Below, in pieces: positions 44,143 to 53,181 of a stretch of 64,000 nucleotides of DNA. Position numbers and translations under genes: made by a program. Each line of letters opens with the position of its first letter. Within the stretch, counting starts at the first letter, position 1. The notes beneath the pieces were generated by a model, which made no database searches, was not told the DNA's origin, and worked only from the letters and a program-made list of their open reading frames with translations. The stretch covers positions 372,001 through 436,000 of the forward strand of contig NZ_JACJUV010000008.1 of the NCBI RefSeq assembly GCF_014218805.1, in the 5' to 3' direction. The DNA is from Teredinibacter franksiae (GTDB lineage: Bacteria > Pseudomonadota > Gammaproteobacteria > Pseudomonadales > Cellvibrionaceae).

Positions 44143-46077
44143 TTATAACTGCACCTTAAAAGGTTCTGCGGGTAGACCAGCGCCATCCATTAAATTGGCA
44201 TTAACCGGACTATCATCCCAAGCATAACGTACTTCTACGGGTGAACGGTTTTTCAGCTTGAGCACTACTTTTGTACCTTTCACTAGCCCTTCCAAAGGCA
44301 CGAGCTTTCCAGCTTGATCTACTACCTCAAAGCCCAATACGGATGCCTGACCATCTCGAATAGCCAAGCCCTTTGCCGAATTAAATTTTATGACCAATGA
44401 CGTACCTTTTAGTTTTACGCTCTTCAGCTCTGGGCCCCGGTAATGCTGTTTTTTGTCTCCATAGGTTTTATTAAGTGCAATGACAGCCAGCCGCTCACCT
44501 ACCGTTTTTTTATCGCGCGGGTGTATATCATTCGCATCACCAACATCGATTGTTATCGCCTGCCCAGTGTTGGGTAGCGTTAGTGCCGCCGTTTGTGATT
44601 CGCGCAAAGTTGCCCAGGGCCTCACTAACGAATCGCCATCATTCGTATCAAAACTAGCGAGCTGTACCCAATAGAAGGCTAACTCAGGCTGAGCCCACTT
44701 TTGTCGCCACTCGATAATCATCTGCTGAAACTGGCGGGCATACTGCGTGGCCCGAGTTTCCTCAAAAGCATTGGATTCACCTTGATACCAAATCACGCCT
44801 TTTACCGGGTACTGAAACAATGGGTACATCATTTTATTATACAGCGCTGTTTCAACCTGATTCATTGCACCGTCGGTATCAACAAATACTTTATCTGGCC
44901 TAAATAGCCATTCACCCGCTAGAGACGTTTTTTTACCTTCGGCTGTCTGTACGTACAACAGCTCTACATCGGAATAAATTCCACCACCACCGCCGGTATC
45001 TTCTACGCGAATCGCAACGCTATTAAGCCCAGGCTTTAAAGCTGATTCAGGAACAGAGTAAGTGCGAATTTCATTAAACGCTCTGGTTTCCCCAACCTTT
45101 ACACCGTTTACCCAGGTAATATCGTTATCATCAATTCGGCCTAAACCTAGCGTAATTCCGCCAGCGATATCTTCGTGAGTTAATTGAAACTGTTTACGGT
45201 ACCAAATAATCCCATCGACACCATTGTAGCCCTGCCCTTCCCACAAGCTTGGCACAGAAATTTCGGCCCACTCATTCGTTTGTAATTCTGCAGTACTCCA
45301 GTCCGCATCGGCATCACCTAATTTATTTACCAGTGCACCGGGCCAACGCTGCATTTGTTTTAGCTGTGCCGACCTGTAATCATCATTTTTTTGTTTGTGC
45401 TTTCCCAATACTTGTTGAATTTCCTCAACCGATAAACCCAACGCCCTATAGCTCATCCAGGCTTCAATAGAGCTGCCGCCCCAATTACTGCCAATAATGC
45501 CAATGGGTACACCCGTTTGTGCAGCCACTTTTTTGGCAAAGAAATACGCCACACCACTGAACTCACCCGCATGCTCGCTCGTTGCAGAAAACCACTCGCC
45601 ACCCGCCAATCTATTTTCAGGTGCTACACTCCAGCTTTTCGGGATTTTAAAATGGCGAATATTGGTATTATTAAGTAATTGTAATTCCGTTTCTGCACCT
45701 AGGCTGTCTTGTAACAGCCACTCCATGTTGGACTGCCCCGAAGCAACCCACACATCACCTGCAAGCATATTGTTGACTGTTTTTATCTCGCCGCCCGCCT
45801 TAACCACAAGCGATACACTTACGCCCGCTTTCAGCGGTTCAAATATTGCCTGCCACTCACCTTGGGCATCAGAATCTACGACTTGAACACGATCATTCAG
45901 CTTTATGGTTACGGCCTGCTCCGGTTCTGCCCAGCCCCAAATAGATACGGGTTGGTCGCGCTGAATAATAGCGTCATTACTCAGCAATAAGGGCAACTGA
46001 ATAGACGCCATGGAAAACGCCGGCAGTAACAATACGCCCAAAGTTACAACCCTATGAAAGAACGGTATAAACCTCAT
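44143..46077 (-). CDS. SASA-type carbohydrate O-acetylesterase, secreted
   Basis: Predicted exported esterase of 644 residues with a Sec signal (MRFIPFFHRVVTLGVLLLPAFSMA). It belongs to the sialate O-acetylesterase-like family. An N-terminal beta domain (LLLSNDAIIQRDQPVSIWGW) is followed by the catalytic Ser block AGDVWVASGQSNMEW and GIIGSNWGGSSIEAWMS. An inserted galactose-binding-like sandwich follows (IWYRKQFQLTHEDIAGGITL, VAIRVEDTGGGGGIY), then VIWYQGESNAFEE and the catalytic Asp-His in DANDIHPRDK. In this locus it most likely removes acetyl groups from RG-I or its side chains before lyase action. Xyloglucan or xylan acetylesterases of this family look similar, so substrate is inferred. 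Confidence 0.9.
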   Translation of the reverse strand: MRFIPFFHRVVTLGVLLLPAFSMASIQLPLLLSNDAIIQRDQPVSIWGWAEPEQAVTIKLNDRVQVVDSDAQGEWQAIFEPLKAGVSVSLVVKAGGEIKTVNNMLAGDVWVASGQSNMEWLLQDSLGAETELQLLNNTNIRHFKIPKSWSVAPENRLAGGEWFSATSEHAGEFSGVAYFFAKKVAAQTGVPIGIIGSNWGGSSIEAWMSYRALGLSVEEIQQVLGKHKQKNDDYRSAQLKQMQRWPGALVNKLGDADADWSTAELQTNEWAEISVPSLWEGQGYNGVDGIIWYRKQFQLTHEDIAGGITLGLGRIDDNDITWVNGVKVGETRAFNEIRTYSVPESALKPGLNSVAIRVEDTGGGGGIYSDVELLYVQTAEGKKTSLAGEWLFRPDKVFVDTDGAMNQVETALYNKMMYPLFQYPVKGVIWYQGESNAFEETRATQYARQFQQMIIEWRQKWAQPELAFYWVQLASFDTNDGDSLVRPWATLRESQTAALTLPNTGQAITIDVGDANDIHPRDKKTVGERLAVIALNKTYGDKKQHYRGPELKSVKLKGTSLVIKFNSAKGLAIRDGQASVLGFEVVDQAGKLVPLEGLVKGTKVVLKLKNRSPVEVRYAWDDSPVNANLMDGAGLPAEPFKVQL

Positions 46078-46171
46078 ATTTTTCTCTTTTTAAATCGTAT
46101 TGATGGTAATTTGACATAAGAACTTTCACCCTGCTTAGCGTAAACCTACTATTGGGTAACCTATTATAAGA

Positions 46172-47110
46172 TTATTTTGTTCGCGGCCCGTTACGAGCAC
46201 AGAGGTCTTTCGGCCAGGGGTACAGCCAATAATTCGATTTGTCCGTAGGAACCCAATCAGGAATCATGGGGTTACACATTTTTATAATGGTTCGCTTTTC
46301 AAAATTAAGTTTTTTTAGTGCCGTTGACGTCGTTGGGTGCGTATAAAAAAGTTTATCTACACTGCCATCGGCAATGGCTATATTTAACCCATACTCCAAG
46401 CGTTGCGCTAAATTCTGGCGCTCTGGATTGACGTAAAGCGCGGTCATGCTGGGGTAACTCAATACCAATTTAGACTCCACCTGAACAGGCAACCCTTCGT
46501 AAATTTTAAGTTCTGGAATAAGTTGGCGTGCACCACGGGGGTAATAATCAAACCGCCCAGCTACGAGCATATTTACCAGCGAAGGTACATTATCGGTAGT
46601 AACACTGCGCAAACCGGTTTGCGCCAGAACTTCAACATCCGACCAGCCCTTGCCCTGCCCGGCGACAAAACCCCTTAAATCCTCAAGGTTGTTAATCTGA
46701 CTAAAACGCGGCTGATCCCCTTTACGAATAATGAACACGCGAAAACCCACCATGCCTTTGGCAATAGGGATTTTGATAGGGATTAGCGTGGTCTCCCGCT
46801 TTTGATTTACGGTAAGCGAGATTACGTCTATCAATTCATTTTTTTCCAAATAGAGCATCATCCGTCGCAGGGGTAGATCACGCCTTAGAATGCGTACGTC
46901 GCATGGGCCATATTTCGCCTCAGATTTATTCAGAATAAGCTGAATGATTTTGAAGGTGTAGTCTTCCGCTGGCTCCTTCGCCTTGTACTTTGGCGGGAAC
47001 CATAGCATAGGCGTCGATTCACCATCGCGCAGCTCACAAGCAGCGACGAGGCCTGATAACATCAGGCCTAATGCAAGGCACAAAAAAAAACGGATTAAAA
47101 AACAGCTCAT
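46172..47110 (-). CDS. Orphan periplasmic substrate-binding-like protein (copy 1)
   Basis: A 312-residue protein with a Sec signal (FFLCLALGLMLSGLVAACEL). The Cys after VAA may make it a lipoprotein, though the lipobox is weak. The remainder has the fold pattern of type 2 (SBP_bac_3-like) binding proteins: MVGFRVFIIRKGD, NLEDLRGFVAGQGKGWSDVEVL, LVNMLVAGRFDYYPRG, MTALYVNPERQNLAQRLEYGL and IADGSVDKLF. No ABC permease or ATPase gene adjoins it. A homologue with the shared GQGxGWS motif lies at 54.2 kb. It may be a sensor or accessory binding protein; the ligand is unknown. Confidence 0.78.
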   Translation of the reverse strand: MSCFLIRFFLCLALGLMLSGLVAACELRDGESTPMLWFPPKYKAKEPAEDYTFKIIQLILNKSEAKYGPCDVRILRRDLPLRRMMLYLEKNELIDVISLTVNQKRETTLIPIKIPIAKGMVGFRVFIIRKGDQPRFSQINNLEDLRGFVAGQGKGWSDVEVLAQTGLRSVTTDNVPSLVNMLVAGRFDYYPRGARQLIPELKIYEGLPVQVESKLVLSYPSMTALYVNPERQNLAQRLEYGLNIAIADGSVDKLFYTHPTTSTALKKLNFEKRTIIKMCNPMIPDWVPTDKSNYWLYPWPKDLCARNGPRTK

Positions 47111-47247
47111 GTATATTTTTATAGCGCTTGGCTGTGCATTTAACTGTCGATTATAAGGTTTTAAACGTGCGAGTCTCTACGAAAATTGATTGAATTTAGA
47201 GCAAACACGCATTTCCCATACGCTTATGTAATTATTTAGGTCACAAA

Positions 47248-47270
47248 AAAGCCCGCACGAAGCGGGCTTT
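47248..47270 (-). terminator. Terminator of the GH26 gene
   Basis: AAAGCCCGC / GCGGGCTTT stem with a 5-nt loop, extended by CACA/TGTG. On the minus strand the stem ends in TTTTTT. Confidence 0.9.
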
Positions 47271-47294
47271 GTGACGTAATTTAACGGTTAACCG

Positions 47295-49613
47295 TTAAAA
47301 GGCGGGAAGCTCGTCCAATGTGATAACTAGGTTGTGGTTATACACATGAACTTTATGAGCGTTGGTATTGTAGTACTCACCCGTCCAGAAGTTGCCACTA
47401 CTGGAAACACCCTCAGCTGTATCCGTGTCGTTCCAGACCATGAAGTACAGCCACCAAGCGCCGTCCTGCTGCATCAGATCTGGGTCTGGGATGTTGCTGT
47501 TCTCACTCATAGCCACCATCTTCTGTTCGTGCGGGAAGCTGGCGGTGAGATCGTACACATCCACTTGAGACTCGTAGTTCTGTTCACCGTCGTAGATATC
47601 ATAACTAACGATATCGACGTAGTTATCACCGGGGTACCAAGCGGAATTCTGACCGTTCCAGATCCAGATCAGGTTGTTCAAGCCATAATCGTTAGTGAGC
47701 GAGTCATACAACCACTGCCACAGTTTTACCTGAGCATAGGCCGGTGGTACGCCGTCGGTACGGTCGCTGCGACCCCACCAGAACCAACCGCCGGAAGCTT
47801 CATGCAAAGGTCTCCACATCACCGCAACACCCGCATCTTCAAGACGCTGCAGCTCAGCGGCAACCATGGCCACGTTGACTTCCATGTTAGCAAAAGCCGT
47901 ACTGCTGGTATCCAGCTCACCGTTAGCCATTGGAATCTGGAACGCCGTGTCTGCAGTGTAGAAATCGCCGGAATGAGCCGTATCTGGGTCACGCCAATGC
48001 CATGCGAATGAAACCAATCCACCTCGATCCCAATGCGCAATGGCTTCTTCAGTTTGCTGCAGCCCAGGCCAGCCTTCATTACCGTACATCAGGAAGTCGT
48101 AGCCCATTACTGCAGGAGCCCTACCAGTGTCGTTAATAACACGCTGATACATGTCTATGCTGTCCTGCCAGGTAAGATCCTGCTGACCAGCCAACATGTA
48201 GTTACCCCAGATAGAGCGCAAATAATCGTATACGCCCTCTGCAGTTGCATCAGAATTTGGGTTGACCAAATCTGCGCGCATTGCGCTCTGAGTGTTATCT
48301 GTCATACCTGGGCACATAGTTGCAGAAAGGCAAATGTTGCCGCCTTCCGTACCCCAGCTACCAGTATCGGTTGCACAAAGGTCAAGCTGACTACCGCCAA
48401 TTACACAGTAATCGTAATTGCCAACACCGGGATCAGCTGCAGATCCGTATACGATACAGGAGTATGCATTTTCCCATCCCCAGCCATCACCATCAGGGTC
48501 AGAATCTCCCGAGCGACAGTAAGGGAAGCCATTACTTGCTGCGTTTGGAATAACATTACCGTTAGAAGATGAGCTGCTTGAGCTTGAAGAAGAACTACTG
48601 GAAGAGAAGCTACTGGATGAGCTTGAAGACGAGCTACTAGTCGACGAGCTTGAAGAAGAGCTGCTAGAGCTAGAGGAAGAGCTGCTAGAGCTAGAGGAAG
48701 AGCTGCTAGAGCTAGAGGAAGAGCTGCTGCTCGATGAGCTTGAACTACTAGAAGAACTAGAGGTTCCGTCACAGGAGCCCTGGCTGGTCCAAGAGTAGTC
48801 ACTACCTGGAATGGTATTGGTATACCAGTTCGCCTGATAGAGTACACCCTGATAGACCATCATATCACCCGCGCTAGCGTGGTTAGGGGTGCCACCTTCC
48901 CAATCTTTCGAAGTCCAGTTTGGATATTCGTTTACGCCGTCACAAGTGCCGCCAGTAGAACTACTAGAGGAGCTACTTGAGGAGCTAGAGCTGCTGCTGG
49001 AAGAACTACTAGAGGAGCTACTTGAAGAGCTAGAGCTGCTGCTGGAAGAACTACTAGAGGAGCTACTTGAAGAGCTAGAGCTGCTGCTGGAAGAACTGCT
49101 AGATGAGCTGGAGCTAGAACTACTGCTGGAAGAACTGCTAGATGAGCTGGAGCTAGAACTACTGCTGGAGGAGCTGCTACTAGATGAAGAACTGCTAGAT
49201 GAAGAACCTCCATCACAAACACTGCCCGTCACAGTAGGGATTTCGATTCCGTCTGGCGATGACCCCTGAAAGCCAAATTGTACGGTTTGGCCAGGCTGAA
49301 TAGCCCCATTCCAACCCATATCGCTTGCGCTATAAGGGTTGCTACCCGAAAGGCTTGCATTCCACAGGTTGGTCACTTGGTTATCACCGGCGTATTCCCA
49401 ACCAACCGTCCAACCATTTACGGCAGAACCTGTGGTGTTGGTAATTTCGATACTTGCTGTGAATCCCGCGCCCCAATCATTGGAAACTACGTATTCGCAA
49501 TCAGCAAGTGCCGCTGGCGCAGCAACACTTAAAGCAACCGCAGCACCGGTAGCTTTAAGTGTACGCCTCATTGCACGTTTTAAGCTAATGGCATACTTAT
49601 TTTTATCTGCCAT
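47295..49613 (-). CDS. Secreted GH26 beta-mannanase with CBM2, CBM5-like and CBM10-like modules
   Basis: Predicted extracellular endo-beta-1,4-mannanase. The ATG at 49613 is eight bases from AGGA; another ATG two codons upstream is too close to it. Order: signal peptide ending AALA, CBM2 (about 40-130; DCEYVVSNDWGAGFTASIEI), a linker of about 83 Ser (48957-49206), a CBM5-like module (YPNWTSKDWEGG... VLYQANWYTN), a second Ser linker (about 48565-48770), a CBM10-like module (DGWGWENAYSCIV), and the GH26 domain (about 450-770). The acid/base is Glu605 in WRPLHEASGGW and the nucleophile Glu704 in VAMSENSNIPDPD. The modules point to binding of crystalline cellulose while cutting mannan in the plant wall. 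It is followed by a strong terminator. The serine codons are mixed (TCT, TCC, TCA, AGT, AGC) in repeated patterns. Confidence 0.95.
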   Translation of the reverse strand: MADKNKYAISLKRAMRRTLKATGAAVALSVAAPAALADCEYVVSNDWGAGFTASIEITNTTGSAVNGWTVGWEYAGDNQVTNLWNASLSGSNPYSASDMGWNGAIQPGQTVQFGFQGSSPDGIEIPTVTGSVCDGGSSSSSSSSSSSSSSSSSSSSSSSSSSSSSSSSSSSSSSSSSSSSSSSSSSSSSSSSSSSSSSSSSSSSSSSSSSSSSSSSSSSTGGTCDGVNEYPNWTSKDWEGGTPNHASAGDMMVYQGVLYQANWYTNTIPGSDYSWTSQGSCDGTSSSSSSSSSSSSSSSSSSSSSSSSSSSSSSSSSSSSSSSSTSSSSSSSSSSFSSSSSSSSSSSSSSNGNVIPNAASNGFPYCRSGDSDPDGDGWGWENAYSCIVYGSAADPGVGNYDYCVIGGSQLDLCATDTGSWGTEGGNICLSATMCPGMTDNTQSAMRADLVNPNSDATAEGVYDYLRSIWGNYMLAGQQDLTWQDSIDMYQRVINDTGRAPAVMGYDFLMYGNEGWPGLQQTEEAIAHWDRGGLVSFAWHWRDPDTAHSGDFYTADTAFQIPMANGELDTSSTAFANMEVNVAMVAAELQRLEDAGVAVMWRPLHEASGGWFWWGRSDRTDGVPPAYAQVKLWQWLYDSLTNDYGLNNLIWIWNGQNSAWYPGDNYVDIVSYDIYDGEQNYESQVDVYDLTASFPHEQKMVAMSENSNIPDPDLMQQDGAWWLYFMVWNDTDTAEGVSSSGNFWTGEYYNTNAHKVHVYNHNLVITLDELPAF
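48957..49206 (-). repeat. Polyserine linker-coding repeat in the GH26 gene
   Basis: About 83 consecutive Ser codons in a tandem pattern of 42-60 bp units built from AGC, TCT, TCC and AGT. Shorter versions occur at about 48565-48770 in the same gene and at about 51214-51390 and 50925-51060 in the GH5 gene. Such stretches are typical of Cellvibrio/Saccharophagus-type secreted enzymes and are prone to length change. Confidence 0.85.
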
Positions 49614-49859
49614 GAACATTGTCCTCTTATAAAGTTTGATTTACACCGATACTCATTACCAGCCCTGCGAAATGCACAGCGGTAACTATCGGCAATCGGT
49701 TTAGACTCTTCAACTTATGCTGCAAACCACTACCTCTGGTTTTTCACTCTAGAGCCCAAGCTGTATAACCCACACCGGTTTTCACCGCGGCAAATATCGC
49801 CGCTTAAATTGAATAAAGTTAGGATTGCACAGTGATTTGGTAAACACATATAAAACGTC

Positions 49860-49883
49860 AAAAAAAGGGGCGTTTACCGCCCC
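49860..49883 (-). terminator. Terminator of the GH5 gene
   Basis: GGGGCG / CGCCCC stem with a 5-nt loop, followed on the minus strand by seven T. Confidence 0.9.
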
Positions 49884-49895
49884 AGCTTTTAACCT

Positions 49896-51782
49896 TTAGT
49901 TAGCAGCACCCACCAATGCGTTAATGATATCGGGGTAAACCTGATTACCGCTGTTCCGATCAAACAGGCCCATACCACCATCACCGGTATAGCCGTTATC
50001 CCAGTAAACCGGTACCAGCCCATGATCAACTGCCGACTGCGTGATGTACTGATTCCAGCGAACCCGCGAGGCTTCGTGCCCTGACACACTCTGACGCGAG
50101 ACGACACCGTACTCTCCGAGAATTACCGCAACACCCTGATTCACGAAATTGGATTGCATCGTTTGCATTTGTGCATCGGCCCAAGATTCGTTGGCCCAAG
50201 TTTCAACAGTGCTTGGCCACTCGGTGACACTGCTATCAGTATTAAGGGTGAAGTTGTAAGGGTCGTAGTAATGTACTTCCATGAACAAGCGATTACTTGC
50301 ACTGTCGGAAGGTACAACCGCGAAATTTATTGTGTGATCAATATTGGTGTTAAAACCCTGCACCACCAAATACCGGTCTGCGTTGATGCCACCGGTTGCA
50401 CGAACTGCATTCACAAATGTCTGGTTGTAACTGTTCTGTACATCTACATACTCTTGGGTAGGTGTACCGTAATCACCTTCGTTCATGACTTCGTTGGTAC
50501 CGGCAAACAGCAAGCGATGATCGTAATCACGGAAGTGGGTGGCGATCTGAGTCCACATAATTGACAAGCGATTATTAAGTGTATCCTGATTCGCGTAGAA
50601 AGGATGATTCAACCAACCTCCATCCCAATGCTCATTCATGATCACATACATATCTTCGCTAAGCGCATAATTTACCACCTCGGCTACCCGACTCATCCAT
50701 ACGGGGTCAATGGTGTAATTGGTAGAATCAGTGAACACACTCCAAGCAACAGGGATACGAATAGTATCGAAGCCGGCCGCTTTAACCGAACTGATTAGCT
50801 GCTGCGTTACCGCAGGATTACCCCATGCCGTTTCATTGCCGGGGCCCATGGCTTCGAGTGAATTACCCAAGTTCCAACCAACACCCATCTGCTGCGAAAA
50901 CGCAACCGCATCTGAGCCACTGGTAGATGAAGAGCTTGACGAGCTATTAGAGCTAGATGAACTTGAATTACTCGATCTGGAGGAACTGCTGGAACTGGAT
51001 GAGCTGCTGGAACTGGATGAGCTGCTGGAACTGGATGAGCTGCTGGAGCTCGAGGAACTGCAGCTATTCACTACACCACCATCGCCCCATTGAGTATTGC
51101 AGGTGTCGACACCTATACAGCTTTGGTTGTTTTCCCAACCCCAGCCTTCACTCTGGTTTTCACATGCGGCATACAAAGTGCCGTACCAATCACACTGAGC
51201 GGAACATTCACCTGCGGAAGAGCTGCTGGAGCTAGACGAGCTGCTGGAGCTAGACGAGCTGCTGGAGCTAGACGAGCTGCTGGAGCTAGACGAGCTGCTG
51301 GAGCTAGACGAGCTGGAGGAGCTAGACGAGCTGGAGGAGCTAGACGAGCTGGAGGAGCTGGAGGAGCTGGAGGAGCTGGAGGAGCTGCTTTGCTCCCCAC
51401 CGTCTGCGCTACACCCAAGGATAGTCGCGCTGGAATCATCACCATCCCCCTGAAAACCGAAGGAAACCGACTGGCCCGGCTGAACACTGCCATTCCAGCC
51501 CAAATCTACCGCAGTATAAGGGTTACTACCTGAAACATTGGCGCTCCACGAACCGGTAACCGCAGAACCACCGTTTTGAGACCACTCTACCTCCCAGCTA
51601 CTTATTGCACTGGAACTATCGTTAGCGATTGAAATTGAAGCCGTAAAACCCGAACCCCAATCGTTCGTAACACTATAGTTGCACTGAACAGCAAGTGCCT
51701 GCGATGACAGCAAAGAAGCTGCCAGGAAAACACAGCCTACTGTTAACGAACGCAGGGGCTTCCATAAACGACTTATAGACAT
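49896..51782 (-). CDS. Secreted GH5 endoglucanase-like enzyme with CBM2 and CBM10-like modules
   Basis: Predicted extracellular endo-beta-1,4-glucanase. I use the ATG at 51782, with AGAGGA upstream, giving 628 residues; the frame opens 14 codons earlier. Order: signal peptide (core VGCVFLAASLLSSQALA), CBM2 (CNYSVTNDWGSGFTASISI), Ser linker, CBM10-like module (QCDWYGTLYAAC, GWGWENNQSC), second Ser linker with some Asn, Arg and Thr, then GH5 (about 310-628). GH5 motifs are GVGWNLGNSLEAMG, FDTIRIPVAW, acid/base Glu431 in AGTNEVMNE, and nucleophile Glu557 in VILGEYGVV. Cellulose is the likely substrate, but some GH5 subfamilies with this NLGNSLEA motif take xyloglucan or mixed-linkage glucan. Its own terminator, and the 282-bp gap before the GH26 gene, suggest separate transcription. 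Confidence 0.94.
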   Translation of the reverse strand: MSISRLWKPLRSLTVGCVFLAASLLSSQALAVQCNYSVTNDWGSGFTASISIANDSSSAISSWEVEWSQNGGSAVTGSWSANVSGSNPYTAVDLGWNGSVQPGQSVSFGFQGDGDDSSATILGCSADGGEQSSSSSSSSSSSSSSSSSSSSSSSSSSSSSSSSSSSSSSSSSSSSSSSSSSSSSSSSSSAGECSAQCDWYGTLYAACENQSEGWGWENNQSCIGVDTCNTQWGDGGVVNSCSSSSSSSSSSSSSSSSSSSSSSSSSSSRSSNSSSSSSNSSSSSSSTSGSDAVAFSQQMGVGWNLGNSLEAMGPGNETAWGNPAVTQQLISSVKAAGFDTIRIPVAWSVFTDSTNYTIDPVWMSRVAEVVNYALSEDMYVIMNEHWDGGWLNHPFYANQDTLNNRLSIMWTQIATHFRDYDHRLLFAGTNEVMNEGDYGTPTQEYVDVQNSYNQTFVNAVRATGGINADRYLVVQGFNTNIDHTINFAVVPSDSASNRLFMEVHYYDPYNFTLNTDSSVTEWPSTVETWANESWADAQMQTMQSNFVNQGVAVILGEYGVVSRQSVSGHEASRVRWNQYITQSAVDHGLVPVYWDNGYTGDGGMGLFDRNSGNQVYPDIINALVGAAN

Positions 51783-52645
51783 AGCTTTATCCTCTGAATT
51801 TTTCGTAGGCGATGCTCTGAGCACAAGTCAACGAAACGTCTCTAGGTTAAGACAAGATCACAAATATGATTTATTGAGAATCTGTTGCGCAAAAAGCGCT
51901 TTTTTTATTTCAATACCGACGCAGAGTTGAGAGGAAATCGACTTCAAAGTATTCCCGACTGATAGGTAAATTTTTATTATTCCTACAGCTCGGTCGCGTT
52001 TGACCCTATTGAACGGCAGTACAAATACAGCACAAGCGCGTTAACCCTATTGCTGCGTCTATCGAAGCATAGCGCGTTTATTTGGTGAAATCGACCGATC
52101 ACTGCACACTAAAGACTTCAACAAACACTGCAATAAATAACCGAGGCCGGCAGCGCGTTAATAAAATTTTGCTTTTCATTTATGGAATATTCAGCAGCGG
52201 ATAAACTGGCTAATAAATATTGATGAAACCCCTCGTAACTAACGGGCAACACCCTTGTTTGATGACCATACACTTCCCCACCACAAAAAAAGAAATCAGT
52301 TAATTCCCAATATTAGTCAATACACAAGCTTGCATCATCATATTTAAAAAACACTTTGGTGGGTTTACGCTATGAAGGAAATTAATTTTCTTGATCAATT
52401 TAACCCGTATTTTGCGATGAGCATCAACTAAAACGCCTTGATAGCCACGCACTTTTGCCAAGGTTTACCACAAAGACACAGATAAATACGCCTAAAACAT
52501 ATCGAAAACACGAGCGGTACGAAGCACCTATAGCCTACTCCATTGCATCTCAATCATGAAAAAATGGCAGTAAAAGGGAATGGATTGGATGCGGGTGGCG
52601 CGCAGATCAACACACATCAGGCAAACCCCTCCACTCTGACCTAGA
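51783..52645. other. Spacer between the GH5 and GAF genes
   Basis: No gene over about 860 bp. A perfect palindrome AAAAAGCGCTTTTT at 51891-51904 lies about 110 bp upstream of the GH5 start and could be an operator or a minor terminator. The rest is featureless AT-rich sequence. Confidence 0.45.
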
Positions 52646-53173
52646 ATGGTAAACACTCAGTCAATCAGCAAAAATGGTGGCCCTTTGGACGCTATAGACA
52701 AGCTAGAGCTATCTCTTGATAACTCTGAATTCACAAGAGAGGAAGTGCTACGTAAGGCGTGCGAATGCGTACACGAGCTCATACCAAAGGCCAACCTTGT
52801 CAGCCTTTGGCGGTTTAATGAGGACCGCTCCTCGATTATCAGTTTGGTCAATTACGACGCCACAACCGGTAAATTTGATGATAATGTAAGGCTAGACGAA
52901 AGTCGCTTCCCCGTATATTTCCAAAATATTGTTGAGCAGGAACTCATCGTCGCTTCAGACGCCAGAGAGCACTCAGCCACAAGCTGCTTTAATGAAGACT
53001 ACTTCGAACCCAATAATATCTACAGTCTGCTAGATTTCGTGCTTCAAAAAAATTATAAACCTGCAGGTATTATTTGCTGCGAGAGCAAAGAAGTGAGAGC
53101 AAGCTGGAGTGCGCAAGACATTGAACATATCCGCATGGTGGCGGCACTTATTTCCTTCTTTTTTGAGGTTTAA
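52646..53173 (+). CDS. Stand-alone GAF-domain protein
   Basis: A 175-residue cytoplasmic protein that is essentially one GAF sensor domain: EVLRKACECVHELIPKANLVSLWRFNEDRSSIISLVNYDAT, SRFPVYFQNIVEQELIVASDAREH, LLDFVLQKNYKPAGIICCE, and WSAQDIEHIRMVAALISFFFEV. These segments fit the GAF pattern of many sensor kinases, but no output domain is attached. The ribosome-binding site is weak (CTAGA). It converges with the FKBP gene with an 8-bp gap. Function is unknown; it may act in trans on a kinase or cyclase, or be a derelict sensor module. Confidence 0.78.
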   Translation: MVNTQSISKNGGPLDAIDKLELSLDNSEFTREEVLRKACECVHELIPKANLVSLWRFNEDRSSIISLVNYDATTGKFDDNVRLDESRFPVYFQNIVEQELIVASDAREHSATSCFNEDYFEPNNIYSLLDFVLQKNYKPAGIICCESKEVRASWSAQDIEHIRMVAALISFFFEV

Positions 53174-53181
53174 TCCCCATG

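Noticed and set aside
48565..49206. Regular short repeats that might suggest a CRISPR array
   Set aside because: The units are in-frame serine codons inside the GH26 gene with no unique spacers.
48401..49269. Long frames antisense to the polyserine linkers (Leu/Glu-rich and Ala/Leu-rich)
   Set aside because: They arise from the serine codon repeats read on other frames and strands, and carry no start signals.
51891..51904. Palindrome AAAAAGCGCTTTTT as a terminator
   Set aside because: The stem is too AT-rich and no upstream gene on the plus strand would need it. Mentioned only within the spacer entry.
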